A stretch of 64,000 nucleotides of DNA from Oidiodendron maius Zn. Its lineage: Eukaryota; Ascomycota; Leotiomycetes; Myxotrichaceae. A model generated the notes under the pieces. That model ran no database searches, was not told the origin of the DNA, and saw only the letters and a list, made by a program, of their open reading frames with translations. Both the position numbers and the translations under genes were made by a program. Positions 11,423 through 23,317 of the stretch are shown here, in pieces; the stretch's first letter is position 1, and each line of letters starts with the position of its first letter. The stretch lies in NCBI GenBank assembly GCA_000827325.1, contig KN832872.1:868001-932000 (forward strand), written 5' to 3'.

Positions 11423-12333
11423 ATCTCTTCAGCCCACCCTCCCAGTGTAGGTTTGACGAACGCAGCGTACTGCTGCCGTTAGGTTATCCCTATCGCTGAG
11501 ACATACGAGTCGAGAGGAGACGACGGAGGGTATATTGGCGCAGGATAAGTTGTTAGCTCAGGCCCGAGGATTTGCGATTGTGGGAGAGTCAAGCTTCTTG
11601 CGCGAGCTCCAATGGAGTGTCCAGCTATAAGATCATAGAAACAATCATGCTCGTAGTTGCGTGGCCTGCGTAATATCTCGTCTGTTGTTTCACTATTTCA
11701 ATGTGTCCAGAGAATAGTACGGGGTAGAAGGGTATGGGCGTCCCCCCTGTTATACAATGGACCTGTCTGGCTGGCTGGCTAGAGGCTCCGACTGTGCACC
11801 AGCAAAAAAGGTCGGGTGCAGTGTCCTTTCGTATGCGCCACCACAGGCTGCGAGTTGTAGAAGCAGGAAAGGGGCATAGAACGAGGATCGGATCCGCCAC
11901 ATATAAAGACGATCTGCGAAACCGACTTGCGAGCCTCGGGTTCTGAGGAAGACGTGAAGAGAATCGGTCCAGGAGGATGCTGTTGTCACGTGATGTACAA
12001 ATGTAGTTAGCCCCAGTAGCTGGGATCGTCAACACCAGCCTCCTCAAAGTCGTGGTGCGGCTTGCTGTCACAACCTCCTCATTAATTGCTTCAACCTCCT
12101 CGCATTTTGGTCGTTGGTCCTCCAAGATAACCCTATCGAGGCGACCACTTGACTTGTTCTCGCGCGATTCTAACGCGTCTTCGAGAGAAGTTATCCCCGA
12201 GGGAGTCTTATCGACGCGCGATCAACACATCATCATAACAAACGCGCTCCCCTCCTCGCTACTTCGCATCTCTTCTTACCAGCACTGAGCGCAACACAAG
12301 TCCCATTGCTACTCACTATTCTTCGCCATCAAT
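11423..12333. other. divergent promoter region between PMR1 and RAD21, 911 bp
   Basis: Both genes read outward from here. It contains a CACGTG box in GTCACGTGATG near 11987 and a G1/S-type ACGCGT box at 12173-12178 (listed separately). A minus-strand open frame at 11625-12125 has no domain and overlaps the expected promoters. Confidence 0.65.
12173..12178. promoter_or_regulatory. ACGCGT (MluI cell-cycle box-like) 156 bp before the RAD21 start
   Basis: An exact ACGCGT is seen, with further CGCG-rich hexamers within 70 bp (CGCGCGATT before, GACGCGCG and AACGCG after). In budding yeast MBF binds ACGCGT and drives the cohesin kleisin gene at G1/S. Function here is inference by analogy. Confidence 0.45.
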
Positions 12334-14315
12334 ATGTTCTATTCTGAAACCCTCCTTTCGAAGACCGGGCCTTTGGCTCGTGTCTGGCTCTCTGCCAACC
12401 TGGAGCGTAAGCTGTCCAAGAACCACATCTTGCAAGCAAGCGTCAAGGACAGCGTCGAAGCCATTGTGACCCCGAACCAAGCACCAATGGCACTGCGACT
12501 AAGCGGGCAACTTTTACTCGGCGTGGTCAGAATTTACAGTAGAAAAGCGCGTTATTTATTAGACGACTGCAACGAGGCACTGATGAAAATCAAAATGGTA
12601 CGCGGCTTCAACCTTTGTGTCTGCATTCGTTCTAATATGGTATATAGGCATTTCGCCTTTCAGGCAACAACGATATACCCGCTGGCCTCCACATGCCATC
12701 TCGAGATGCTCTCATGCTCCCTGATGTGCTCACTGAAGGTGATAACCTCGAAATGCCACCACTGCCAGACGCGTCGTTCCTCCTTTCGCAGATGGATGAT
12801 GATTCACATCTCGGTCGCAAACGGCGGGCTGGAAGTCGCGATATAAACTTACAAGAGGATTTTAACAACAGCCAGTTCTTGCAAAATAGCATTGAAAATC
12901 GAAATGCATTTGACGATGAGGATCTTGCTCTGGACCCCATGGATGATATCGACCTGGGTTTGGACTTGGGCCTTGATATTGACGATAACATGCATTCCAA
13001 GAACGATCGAAGCATCGAAATTGGAAGAGATGCACCCGCAGCGCGAGCTGCCGAAGACGATCTGTTGAGCGAGTTTGATATCCAGGTCCGAGCAAAAGAT
13101 TTTGACCGGACTAGAGATCATGACATGACTCTCGATCTCGCTCTAGGGAATGACGATGGAATTCACATGGCTGACGATGGCGATGTGGACATGTTTGGTA
13201 TTGGTGACCAGCCGGACGTCTCTGCTCTGCCTGCAGCTCCTGTTATCGATCGGGCAAGAATATCCGAGTCTCCTTTGTCCGACGTGAATGAAAACGGGGC
13301 ATCGGGAGCGGAGAAGCAACATAATCTGGACTCCGCACTCTTCGAACCAGACGAGACCGAACAGTCAACACTTCTCCACCCCGTGCAGCAGCGCATTAGA
13401 AAACAGAAATTGATCCGCCCCGATATCCAAACAACCATCCCAAACTCTCAGATCAAAGAACAGCAAGCAAATCGAGATAAGATCATTCGCCCTCAATCCT
13501 TCCTACCTCGCGATCCTGAGCTCCTGGCTCTAATGGAGATGCAGAGGAATGGCGGCTTCGTCTCAAACATTATGAAAGAAGGTCGTAGCTTGGGATGGGC
13601 TCCGGAACTCAGGGGGTTGCTTTCATTAGATGCAGTGCGCAAGACTGGAGAGCTTAAGCGTAAGCGAGACAGTGGCGTCGCAGATGTGGATAGCGACGCT
13701 GATGGCCCTCATAAATCACCAAGGCTGGAGCTTGGCGGGGACGAGGAAGACTTGGGAGCAGGCCTGGGTGGCGGAGCTTTAGGACGGAACGACACTACCA
13801 TTGCAGCTGACGGAACCATTATGGAGATGCCCGGCGATGATGGTTACGTGATGAATTTGGAAGATGATGACCACAATGCCACTGGTCTAGCTGACTCGCC
13901 GGGACCCAATTTTGATGAGACAACGGCACCATTAGTGCACCCTGCTGATAGTGGTCCAGTGTCACTAGGCACTAAGCATGCCGTTCATCTCTTGCGCGAT
14001 AGATTTGGTGCAGAAGCTGCTGATAGCTCAGACAAGAGAAAGAAGGCCAGTGTGCTGTTCCAAGATCTCTTACCTGAAGCAACAACTAGCCGCGCTGATG
14101 CGACCAAGATGTTCTTTGAGGTCTTGGTTTTGGCAACCAAAGATGCTGTTAAGGTTGAGCAGCAAGAAGGCCTCCTTGGCGGCCCAATCCGAGTTAGAGG
14201 CAAGAGAGGTCTCTGGGGAGCCTGGGCTGAGCGAGAAGCTGGCGGAGAGATCGACGAAGAGGCTGCTCCAAATGCAGGCCTAGAGGCGCCGCGACCTGTG
14301 TTGGTTGCCGCATAG
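12334..14315 (+). CDS. RAD21: Mitotic cohesin kleisin subunit Rad21/Scc1
   Basis: Two exons, 12334-12597 and 12648-14315, are separated by a 50-bp intron (GTACGC donor, TTCTAATAT branch, TATAG acceptor) and give 643 residues. The N terminus is the kleisin Smc3-binding domain: MFYSETLLSKTGPLARVWLSA, then [37 protein letters not shown] across the splice. The C-terminal 60-70 residues form the winged-helix domain that binds the Smc1 head (VLFQDLLPEATTSRADATKMFFEVLVLATKDAV). The middle is acidic and disordered. SIEIGR at residues 210-215 matches the separase cleavage consensus (SxExGR) of yeast Scc1 and fission-yeast Rad21/Rec8. Cohesin holds sister chromatids together until separase cuts this subunit at anaphase. 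Rec8 is the alternative, but the N terminus and the overall fit favour the mitotic form. Confidence 0.95.
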
Positions 14316-16936
14316 ATGAGACGTCTGCTGTATGAATACTGTTCTTGCTTTACGCTTGTGATGAAAAGAAGGCGCATGGCGTTTTGGGGCATTGCTACTG
14401 CGCTGGGTAGTTCCCTCGCCGTGGCCATGAAAGGGGTGTGGACGGCGTTTATTCGATATCCAGGCTGGAGACATTGGGGAGGGTAGCTGGGCAGCCTTTC
14501 TGATACCGCAACATCTTAATAGTCACTTTGATAGGGCGGAGAATAAAATTCGTTCGCGTGATTTGTGATACAAAATACCAGAATTCCACCAAGTGACTTA
14601 ATATCCCGTTTATTTCTTCCAGGAGAGGCATTTGACAGATGTTTGCTGCTCTCAGCTTATTATACCTTTTCACTGGCCATAGTGAAATGGGCGGTTCTGA
14701 GCCGGGACGGATGTGTCTAACCCCGCCCCGAATTTCTGTCCGCTTCTTACATCTAGTGATCAGATATACATAAACGTGAGGAGAGCCACCATTTTACAGG
14801 TCGCATTACTTACTATCCGACACTCATCATAGCCACCGGGCGCTCCAAGAATACTCCCTAGATCTCAACGCTCAACAACTTAGCAGAGGATATCGTCCTC
14901 CCCACGCTGACGTAGGCGCTGTATCGCAAGCGTGGTAGCTGATAGCGGCTACAGCCAAGATACATTACGGGCCTATAACAAGGCAGGTCCGAATGACGAA
15001 ATTACGGCCCAGGACGAAAGGCGGAGGTATGTATGCGGACGAAGACTTGTCACAAAGTTCTGCAGCAGCGTGGCGTGGGTATCTACTGAAAGAAAGTCTG
15101 CATTCAAGGACCCCCATCACATGCAGCAAGAAAGGTTGCTTCGTGTCGTTGACTTCCTAGGCACATGCTCCATTGAGTTGCCTTCAAGCATGCTCCCCAT
15201 GAATGGTACCTCGATACCTGGCACTTTAGAGCATATGAAAGAATGATTTGGTAGGGTTGCCTGGGTAGACAGCACCTCGCCTCGGCACTTTTATCGATAA
15301 AGACGAAACACCAGCTCTATCGACCCCATCTGAGCCTCCAAGCCTGTGATAGCCGGCGGACACCGTGCCGAACGGGATTACAGTAGAGACGAACAAGAGC
15401 CGGTGCCTATGCAGAAATTGGAATGAGTCCAGCGGGGTCGGCCATGGCGATGCACGACACCCAGCGTTTTCCGGCTTTCCACGAACTAGAAGCTGAACAA
15501 TAAGCTCAAGGCTCTGTTAGGAAGGAGTCGGGCTTTTCCGCAGCTCAGAGGTGTGGCACCCACCACGGACTCAAGTTTCGGACAATAAGCAAGACCGAGA
15601 CGATGCTGCAGCTATGAAGTACCGATTACCCTGCGTACGCCGGAAGCAGAACCCAACCTGACTGATCTGAATACACAAAAGGCCACCGCACCTGGGTCAC
15701 ACGACAAGCTCTCCACGCGCTACGATTGACCGCCGGGTGAGATGGACGGCCCGGGACCCTCTTCTCCATTCATCGACGGCCACCTTGACATTAGTACCTC
15801 AACAATTCCATCCGCTTCTTCTTCTCGGAGTCCGGAGTTGAGGAACCTGACGGGGGGGATCGTGGTGCCTGCATGAACTCTGACGTCTCTCTCCAGACCG
15901 TCCGCGATGCCGAGAGAGGAATTGTCGACCTGCCAGGCGTGGGCACGATCCGAACGGGCGAGATATTGGACGGACATGACGTTGTGCTTCTGTTATTGCG
16001 CTGGATCATCCCTCTATGCCGGGGCTCTCGCAGAAGAGGGAGCCGTAAGCCTTGGCTGAGCTGTCAGGGGCTGCGTACATCATAGTTCGGATTAATCGAC
16101 AGGGGGGGCCGCCTACTCAGCGCCAAAGAAAGATTGCGGTTGAGGAAATCGCGGTCGTATCGCGCCTGCGCCCCCACCCCCCGCTACCCCCGATCCTCCG
16201 GATATTTAAATACGCTTCTATGCTCTCAACCTTAGAAAACGTTACATGAAACGCGCATATACCCCGCGAACAACGTGAACACTTGGGAGCCGCTGCGACG
16301 CACAACTCGATTCCAGTCACAACAGTTCCTCCTCGCCATCGCTCGCTGCCTTCAGGGGGATAGCAACCTAGGCGCGGCCCCTGACGTCCTTTTCAGCGAC
16401 AATTGATTCAGCCTTCCAAATCCGTCTTATGAGTGCAGTATCGACGGCACTTCTCAGGTCTTCATCGGACCTGCCCTGCTGTGACCAAGGCCGTTGCGGT
16501 GGTGAAGGGCTCAAATATTCGCATCTTGCCCCTATTTACTCAGCACCTTCCTAGCCTTCCGCGGCTCCAACACGAGGTCCTAGCACTCACAACTGCCGGT
16601 GATGAACTGGCTACCAGGTGAAGGCGGTTCGAGGACACTTTGTGCGTCCTTCTCGATCAGATCTGGCTTAAATTGTCTTTAGCCAATAGAGCCAATCCAT
16701 GTCCGAGGGAGTGTCTGCCGCCAGTTAGCATCTTGAGAACTGTTGGGAAGAGGCACGTGATCACAACATCTTCCCCAAGACATAAAGGATACAGGGCATA
16801 TCGCCATTAGCTGGAAGACTCTCACACGAAGTGAACACTTCTTATAGAGAGGCTTGACGAGCGTACCACACTGGGGGTTCTGCGACGGATTGTGGCTCAC
16901 ACCAATCCTTTCCAACCAAATTAACGATCGATCCCT
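14316..16936. other. intergenic, 2.6 kb, no supported gene
   Basis: This spans the 3' flank of RAD21 and the upstream region of the Reg1-like gene. All open frames are under 105 codons with no recognisable domain. Features seen are a CACGTG (GGCACGTGATCAC) near 16755, pyrimidine- and C-rich runs near 16170-16195, and a TATTTAAATA box near 16202. A long 5' leader or an unspliced non-coding transcript is possible. Confidence 0.5.
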
Positions 16937-18889
16937 ATGTATGACCCGAGGGAGGATCTGTATGGAGTCGGACCGGACGACTACCAGTTAGATGTGGCTG
17001 GACATGTATTTCTTGCCTCTCGATCAGCAAGTCCCCCACTGACGCCTATCGTTTCGGAGACATTTAACGAGGACGATGACCTCTCATTCCCTGTCTATGA
17101 GAGCCATGGAATAGGCGATGAGCATGGCAGCTCTGAAAGCACAGAACCGTCGCTGACTCCTTCAATGGTGCTGCGGCCGATGTCCCAGGTGTTGATCGAA
17201 CGCCCGGAAGATGATACTGCCGCCCGTATGCTCCCTATCCGGCATGTGGATTATCTGTCGCACGAATGGAGCGAGGAAGACCTCTGGTCCACGTGGAAAC
17301 ATATTGTCTCCGGGCGCAGCGCATATGACAATAGCGTGAGGTTAGAGAACGCTTCCTGGAGATGCTGGGAAAAGACACGAAGAAATCTACAAACTGTTTC
17401 TCCAGGAAGCGTCAAATGGTAAGGCTTGTTTGATTCTAGAGAGGACTCGACGCTAACCAGTAGCAGGATGAAAGATCACGATGTTACCTGGCTCTATGGC
17501 CCTCTGCAACCTGGAAACGGGCTGGGCGGGCCCTGTCGATCAGTTGAAAATCTCCGAAGTCGTCGTTCCAATAGCATTCGCCAGCTCCAAAAGCCAATCT
17601 TAAAGAAACGTAGCCTTTCGGAACTCATGCTGCGCAAGTCTGTCTCGTCAGCTTCATTGTTAAGACAGGCGGCTACGGCTGCTGAGGTCCGCAGTGGCCG
17701 GAATGAAGTATTTTCAGCATATAGTTCATTCCTATTTACCAACCCGGCACTTACTCCACCTTCATCATATACGTCTGAAATCGGAACGCCGAATCCGAAT
17801 TCTTGGAAAAACGTTCGATTTTATGAGTTGGTTGAACAATGTGTAGCAGTTGGCAATCTAGATGACGAGGAATCGCCTTGCCATGACCCAGACGACGAGG
17901 GCATTGTGATGCGGAAGATGCCAAGACAGATCCCTAAACAGTTGTCCCCAGTGGCGCCAATTCCGAAGACTTCGCCTTCGAAAACAATCGAAAAGCTTCC
18001 TCACGCACCATTGAAGAGCCCCGAGCCACCAAACTATGATGGACTAGGCCTGTCTTACCTCCAATCTCAACCTACTGTTACCACGCCGGTTGAGCCTGCC
18101 ACAATCGTATTTGAAGATGAGGGTGAGGCGGACGAAGATGACGACTGGAAACCTCCAACGTGGTTTTGCAACCGGAAAGACAGCGTGCACCTGCTACATG
18201 ACAAGCTAGATGCCATCAAGAAGAGTATAGGAGCCTCGCAGATTTCTAAGCCATTACACGGTTCTCCACAGGCGATAACGGCGCTAGAGAAAGGCAATAC
18301 CGTTCCCGTAACAGCCTTGACTGCAGAGGGAAGGAAAAGTCCTATGACCTTCAAGCTAGCAGCTTTCTCCTTCACCAGCAAAGACGACATGAACACACCA
18401 GCTCTCTCGTCATGCTCCAGCGATGACACGTCCGTCCCCAAATCCTGTCGGTCTAGAGGTGTTGACCCTGCCTTTACCTCGATCGACTACTTCAGTCCAA
18501 GAATATCCGACAACAATCACTTCGACGACGACGAGTATGACTGGATCGAAGCTTCAGCGCCGGAAGATATTATGAACATCAAATCGCTGTCTTTCAATAA
18601 TCTACCCTCTCCCACATCCTCACCCCATGGTATCAATACCATCCTCTCACTTGACTCCATCGTCTCCGAAGACGATCCCATCGCACGCACAAGCAGTGAT
18701 TCAGGATACGGACCCGAGCTACCAACCACGCTGCACCACGCCCTCAACGGCCACGCAAGCGTGCGGGATACCTATAAAGGCACGGCTGAGATCGAAAAGG
18801 GGAGAGCGGTGTGCGATTGGGATCTGTATCCCGGCGCCTGGGATGCTGTGGAGCTGGAAGAGGCAGTTGCGTGGTCGAAAGGGTTCTGA
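16937..18889 (+). CDS. Reg1-like protein phosphatase 1 regulatory protein (DUF1752/GATA-like domain)
   Basis: Two exons, 16937-17418 and 17467-18889, with a 48-bp intron (GTAAGG donor, GCTAAC branch, GCAG acceptor) give 634 residues. The intron is required by a stop directly after the donor, and splicing restores VKWMKDHDVTWLYGPLQ. The N-terminal third carries the conserved fungal block LSHEWSEEDLWSTWKHIV, YDNSVRLENASWR and DVTWLYGPLQ (DUF1752). Further on, WKNVRFYELVEQCVAVGNLDD resembles the region of yeast Reg1 that binds the PP1 catalytic subunit, with VRF as the RVxF-type docking core. The rest is Ser/Pro-rich and acidic, expected to be disordered. In yeast, Reg1 directs Glc7/PP1 to Snf1 kinase for glucose repression. 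That role here is inference from the two motifs; the GATA regulator AreA shares only the first block and its zinc finger is absent. Confidence 0.8.
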
Positions 18890-19622
18890 ATCTCACCCTG
18901 GGAGGGAATAATGGAACTGTAATATAAGACAAGACAACTGACATGATATGTATATAGAATTAAGCATAGTGATGGGTGGATATCTTGTATAATACGGTGG
19001 ACACAGCAGACGAGAGATGCCTGCACGCATTATTGATAGGTTTGCAACTTTAGCATAGATACCTACCTAGGTATTGGATGAAATATACCCCAAGCACATA
19101 CTGTACAAGGTCAGATCGAGACTTGCAATACGTTGTAGTGAAAATAGTTACGAATACAATGGTTGAAACCATGATGATATTTGTATTACCCTACGGTACC
19201 TCGTCACCTCTGCTCCCGGTATTCCCTACGTGCCCTATACATAGTATAAACAACACTCACTCTCTCCGCTCGCGAAGAGAGGGTTGATGCTAGAAGCGGG
19301 GGTAATAAGTCGTTAAAACATTTGAATGCATCTCTTGTGCCATGCCATGCCCTGCCTTGCCGTACCAGCCGTGATCCCAATTATGATCAGGAATGCTTCA
19401 CTTAATTTTTGGCCAACTCCAATAGCCCCATGCCAGTACCAAAACAAAATAAATACCTTTAAAAGGAATTGCAAATAAACACAAGTAATTTAGGTGGTGC
19501 AACGCCTGCATAGCCATGACCACGAGGGTATCAAGTCGTCATCTGGCGGGGTATGAGAAGGGCAAAAAGAGCGCCTTAGCTGCAAGGTGCGCACATATAG
19601 TCGGTGAGAAATACAAAACTGA
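18890..19622. other. convergent intergenic region, 733 bp
   Basis: This holds the 3' flanks of the Reg1-like (plus) and Sel1-repeat (minus) genes. It contains the palindrome TACCTAGGTA near 19066. Nothing gene-like is seen. Confidence 0.55.
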
Positions 19623-21966
19623 TCAAGGCAGTGGCTCAGGGCGCGGATCACGTCCTGGTTCTTTGTTCGATTTCATCCGTCCGAACATGTTTCTTGTCCT
19701 GGACTTGCTCCTGGTAGCCTTGGATTCTTTGTCCGTTGAAGAGCGGCCCCGCTCGGCGAGTTTCTTCTTGGGCTCTTTGGGTGTATCGTCGTTGTATTTC
19801 GCTTTGTAGATCCTAATATAGAGGTTAGAAGGAAAGTAAAATGTTGTGGCATTTCCGTGGGATAATTACCAGGAATTGCCAACCATGCTTATTCCCTTCG
19901 CCTCAGCCTGTCTGTACAGCCCGGCACTCTTCTTCAGATCTTTCTTACAACCTACTCCTTGCGCGTAGCAGTAGCCGGCTTCAGCTAAAGCGTCGCCGTC
20001 TCCCCAGGCTAAGAATGTTAGTAGTTGCTCGGGAGATATACATGAGACAGAACTTACAGCCAGCGATCTCAAAACATTTCAAAGCAAGTGTCTTATCCTG
20101 CTCAATGCCCCATCCGTTCATATGACTAACGCCAAGCTCATAAATGCTCAGTGCAAACTGCGCCTTCTTCATCTTCTGCTCTAGAAGGTCAGCCACTCCA
20201 TCCTTAGAGTTCTCTTCGTCGAACATCTCCGGGCTAACAGAGTCGGCGGCCTTTCGGAGCCATGCAACACCTTCTTTCTGATTAGGACGCATACCCCAAC
20301 CATGTCGACAGGCAAGGGCATAGAGGAGCATTCCTGTAGGGTGGTTTTGCCTAGCTGCGAGACGTAGATGGTAGGTTGACTTGGTTAGAGCTCCTGCTTC
20401 GTGGAATTCTATGGCCTTGCCCACATGTTCCTCGGCGGACCATTCAGCTTTAGGTAATAGAGAGTTCTGTGATCGAGCTTTGATGGTGCTTGACGATCCT
20501 GCAGATGCAGAGGTAGGTCTTTCGACGGATGGCCGAGGTGTTGTCTTGTCGTGCTCTGCAGACCGTCTGCCTAGCTCATATGAGGGTCTAGTCGGATATG
20601 ATTGTTTTCCTGGATCAAGTGAAGGACGAGTGTTTTCATGTTTTGAGGATGTAGATGGGCGTGAAGGAGGTGAGGGCGGAGCGCCACCAAGGAAGCTGTC
20701 GCCGAAGTTGAGGGGTTGTTCCCATGGAAATTGCACTTGTTCTTGGAAAATTAGAGAATTTCGCTGTAGGGTTTTTCCTCGCGGCAAAGAAAAGGTAGAA
20801 TAAACATATGAAGGCGCTGCGCCGGCTTCATTAATGGTATCAGGGAACGACTCGCCATGCATGCTAACGGGTGTGTGTACAGTATCATCTGCAAGCACAA
20901 ACGAAGGCTGGCTATCTGATGACGCCTGTCGCGTAGGGATATCAACGGGAGCGGGGGCCTGGGCTTGAATCGTAGCAGGCGCGGTGACTGGCACGCCAGT
21001 AAGACTTGCCCTGCTCAATGGTCTTGAAAAATTAAATGCAGGCTTGGGCAAATGGGTGCCTCCCACAGATATCTCTGAGCTTACAGACGGCGACCTCCCC
21101 TTAGAATCTAGTTCAGACGAAATACCAGTAGGCGAGGACGAGAATCCGCTCCCATTCGAGAGATTTCGATGAGGGAACAAGGTAGGAATGCGGCCAGTAA
21201 AATCGTCATCTGAACTCTCAGACATCGACTTAGGGGATGGTGTTCTCTGCGCAAAGGGAGACCTGGGAGGAGCTAATGCCCTGGAATCATATCCTCCAGC
21301 TGCCAGGGATCCCTCTTGCTGCCGACGTGGACCTGACCCGTCTCTCCGCTGATACATAGAGTCTGAGCTGGATGGAGGCTGGAGGGGAGGCAGAATGTTC
21401 CTCGATGACCTGTGCTCCCTATCAATAGCTGTCGGTGACAGCTCTCTCCTTCCCCCAAAGAACGGCGGCCCAGCTGCAGGACCAGCTGCTGTGCTTGACG
21501 GCCTCCTCCCTCGAAACTGCTCCTCATCGAGGGCATCAAGTCGTGGTGTAGGCAGCGGAGATATGGATGAGGTGCCGCTGACCTGCGGATATATCGATTT
21601 CGGTCGTAGAGCAGGGTCTTCGACTGCTGTCACCACACCCGCGCTTCTCGGGGAAGCAGAATCGGCAGCTGGATCAGCAGAGAGAGAACGGAAATATCCT
21701 GGGCGGTTTTGTAGAGTGTTCTCAATTGTGAGGGGTGGTAATCGACTCAGGCGCCTGCCAGCGGCCGTGCTCCCCTCATCCAATTGCTTTGCGAGCATGC
21801 GACTCTGCGCCGCAAAGGCATCGAGTGGAGAGAGATGGGGAGGAATCTCTCCTGCAAGGTGCATACGGGGCGAGGGGAGGCCTCGTGGTGAGGGCGCGCC
21901 ATTTCCTCCTCGGTAGCCATGATGCGACTGCGAGCGGACGTCGATGAAGGTGGGCCTATTGGCCAT
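19623..21966 (-). CDS. Sel1-repeat (HCP-like) protein of the Dsf2/chitin-synthase-activator type
   Basis: Three exons, read 21966-20058, 20008-19870 and 19812-19623, with introns of 49 and 57 bp, give 745 residues. The first two thirds are Ser/Pro/Arg-rich and low in complexity, with many SP/TP sites. The C-terminal part carries Sel1-type helical repeats: AIEFHEAGALTKSTYHLRLAA, HPTGMLLYALACRHGWGM, GVAWLRKAAD, QFALSIYELGVSHMNGWGIEQDKTLALKCFEIAG, then GDGDALAEAGYCYAQGVGCKKDLKKSAGLYRQAEAKG across the introns. The last exon is strongly basic (RSKSRTRNMFGRMKS), which could bind membrane or nucleic acid. Sel1 proteins are scaffolds, and fungal relatives include regulators of chitin synthase and septation. 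The precise role is not readable from sequence. Both introns fall inside or just after the repeats, so missing them would truncate the protein. Confidence 0.82.
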
Positions 21967-23317
21967 GGTTCAGCAGTCCAGCAGCCCCTTCAACTTGAGG
22001 ATAAGCGCTTTCGTCGTCGTCTTTCTAGCCTTTGCGCGCGTCTTCAGGATGGTCGAGTTGCAGTGTTCACGAGTCGCAGAAGTCGGGAGAAAGCCGTCGC
22101 AGGTGGCAACACTCTGACGCAGTTGAGTGCGGGAGGTCGGATAGGCGTTTTCGAAGTCGCCAGGGCCGTAAGTAGTCGTGAGGGATGTGAAGGAGGTCGC
22201 AGGATCACGAGTTGCGGTTGTGGATGGAATGGATGGACGGCGACGGATCTGGAGGGCACATTGGCAACGGAACCGCGAGGATGCACTGGGCTGGGTTGGA
22301 CCCGACCGGACTGGAGATGCGTGCAACTGCTGGAATGTGCGCTGTCTCGGCTTCGGTCTGTCTGGTAGTGCTGGTGGTGGTGAAGTTGCTGTTTCGAACC
22401 CGAACACGATGGTCCCGAGCGTGATGGCGGATATTAAGAGGACGGTGGTTACTCTTAGTAGGGACTTTTGCGCCGTGCAGGTCTTGGCGCGCAGAAAGAG
22501 GTCACGATCCGATAAGAATAGTACGAGCAACAGCCCGAGGGCGATGAGAGACGTAAGATTCGAGTATCACTATGGTTGTTTAGTGCCTACGAGGGCCCTA
22601 CTCCCCTTTTGCCGTGACCTGTCCTGTACACCGTGCAGCCTGCACGGCGGCCTGCTACCGTAGGGTCACTTTTGCCCCTAAAATACACACCCATTCAGGG
22701 GCACAGTCGCACTACGCCCTTCTGGGCAGGCTTCCGAGATCACATATAGATACTCCTCTTGTTATAGTATGCTCTTTGTATCGTGCGGTGTCTGACAGAG
22801 TGTAGTCCCTCCTATACATGACATGTGCCCCTGTACATATGGCCATTGTACGTCGCCAACCTCCGAGTCCCGTCATTCCCTCCTCCTTGGATTTCCCCCA
22901 AAGATCTCATTACGAACCACCCCCCTCTCATCATCCCTGGGCCTTCGGAGCTCCAACCGACCCATCAAATTTAAGATGCGCCCGGTACCCCATACCCGCT
23001 CCCGGCACAGGTACAAATGGGCAGATCAGGTGCACTCGCCACTCAGAGTCCTCCGCGCCTCAGTGGCAACTCAGCTCTTTCAAGGTGGCGACGTTGGTCA
23101 GCTCTGCAAACGGACCTGACATTCAGCATGGTTGGCTCGCTCATCTTCAACTCGGGGCATGGTGAGCGATATGTTGCGTCGGCAGATTCGGGGGTGGGTC
23201 ACGTTTATATTTCTATGCTGGGGGGGAAAAAAACGAATATCAATTTAGCTCTGGTATGCGCCATATATTCAAAATCCTCTGAACTCCATTCCACTCCGAT
23301 GCCAACACATTTCCTCT
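21967..23317. other. intergenic, 1.35 kb; upstream region of the Sel1-repeat gene
   Basis: No supported gene. It lies upstream of the Sel1-repeat gene (minus) and downstream of ERV46 (minus). It holds an 8-bp inverted repeat with a one-base centre at 22631-22647 (CCGTGCAG/CTGCACGG type) and four CCCCT/AGGGG cores, listed separately. Confidence 0.55.
22603..22832. promoter_or_regulatory. cluster of four STRE-like cores (CCCCT/AGGGG)
   Basis: Exact cores lie at 22603-22607, 22675-22679, 22697-22701 and 22828-22832, about 640-870 bp before the Sel1-repeat start. CCCCT is the binding core of Msn2/4-type zinc-finger regulators. A 5-bp motif is common by chance, so function is only suggested by the clustering. 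Confidence 0.25.

Noticed and set aside
11625-12125. 166-codon minus-strand frame between PMR1 and RAD21
   Set aside because: No domain or codon bias, and it overlaps the divergent promoters with the ACGCGT box.
22178-22663. 161-codon frame upstream of the Sel1-repeat gene
   Set aside because: Low-complexity Arg/Gly/Val product within a promoter region; no support.
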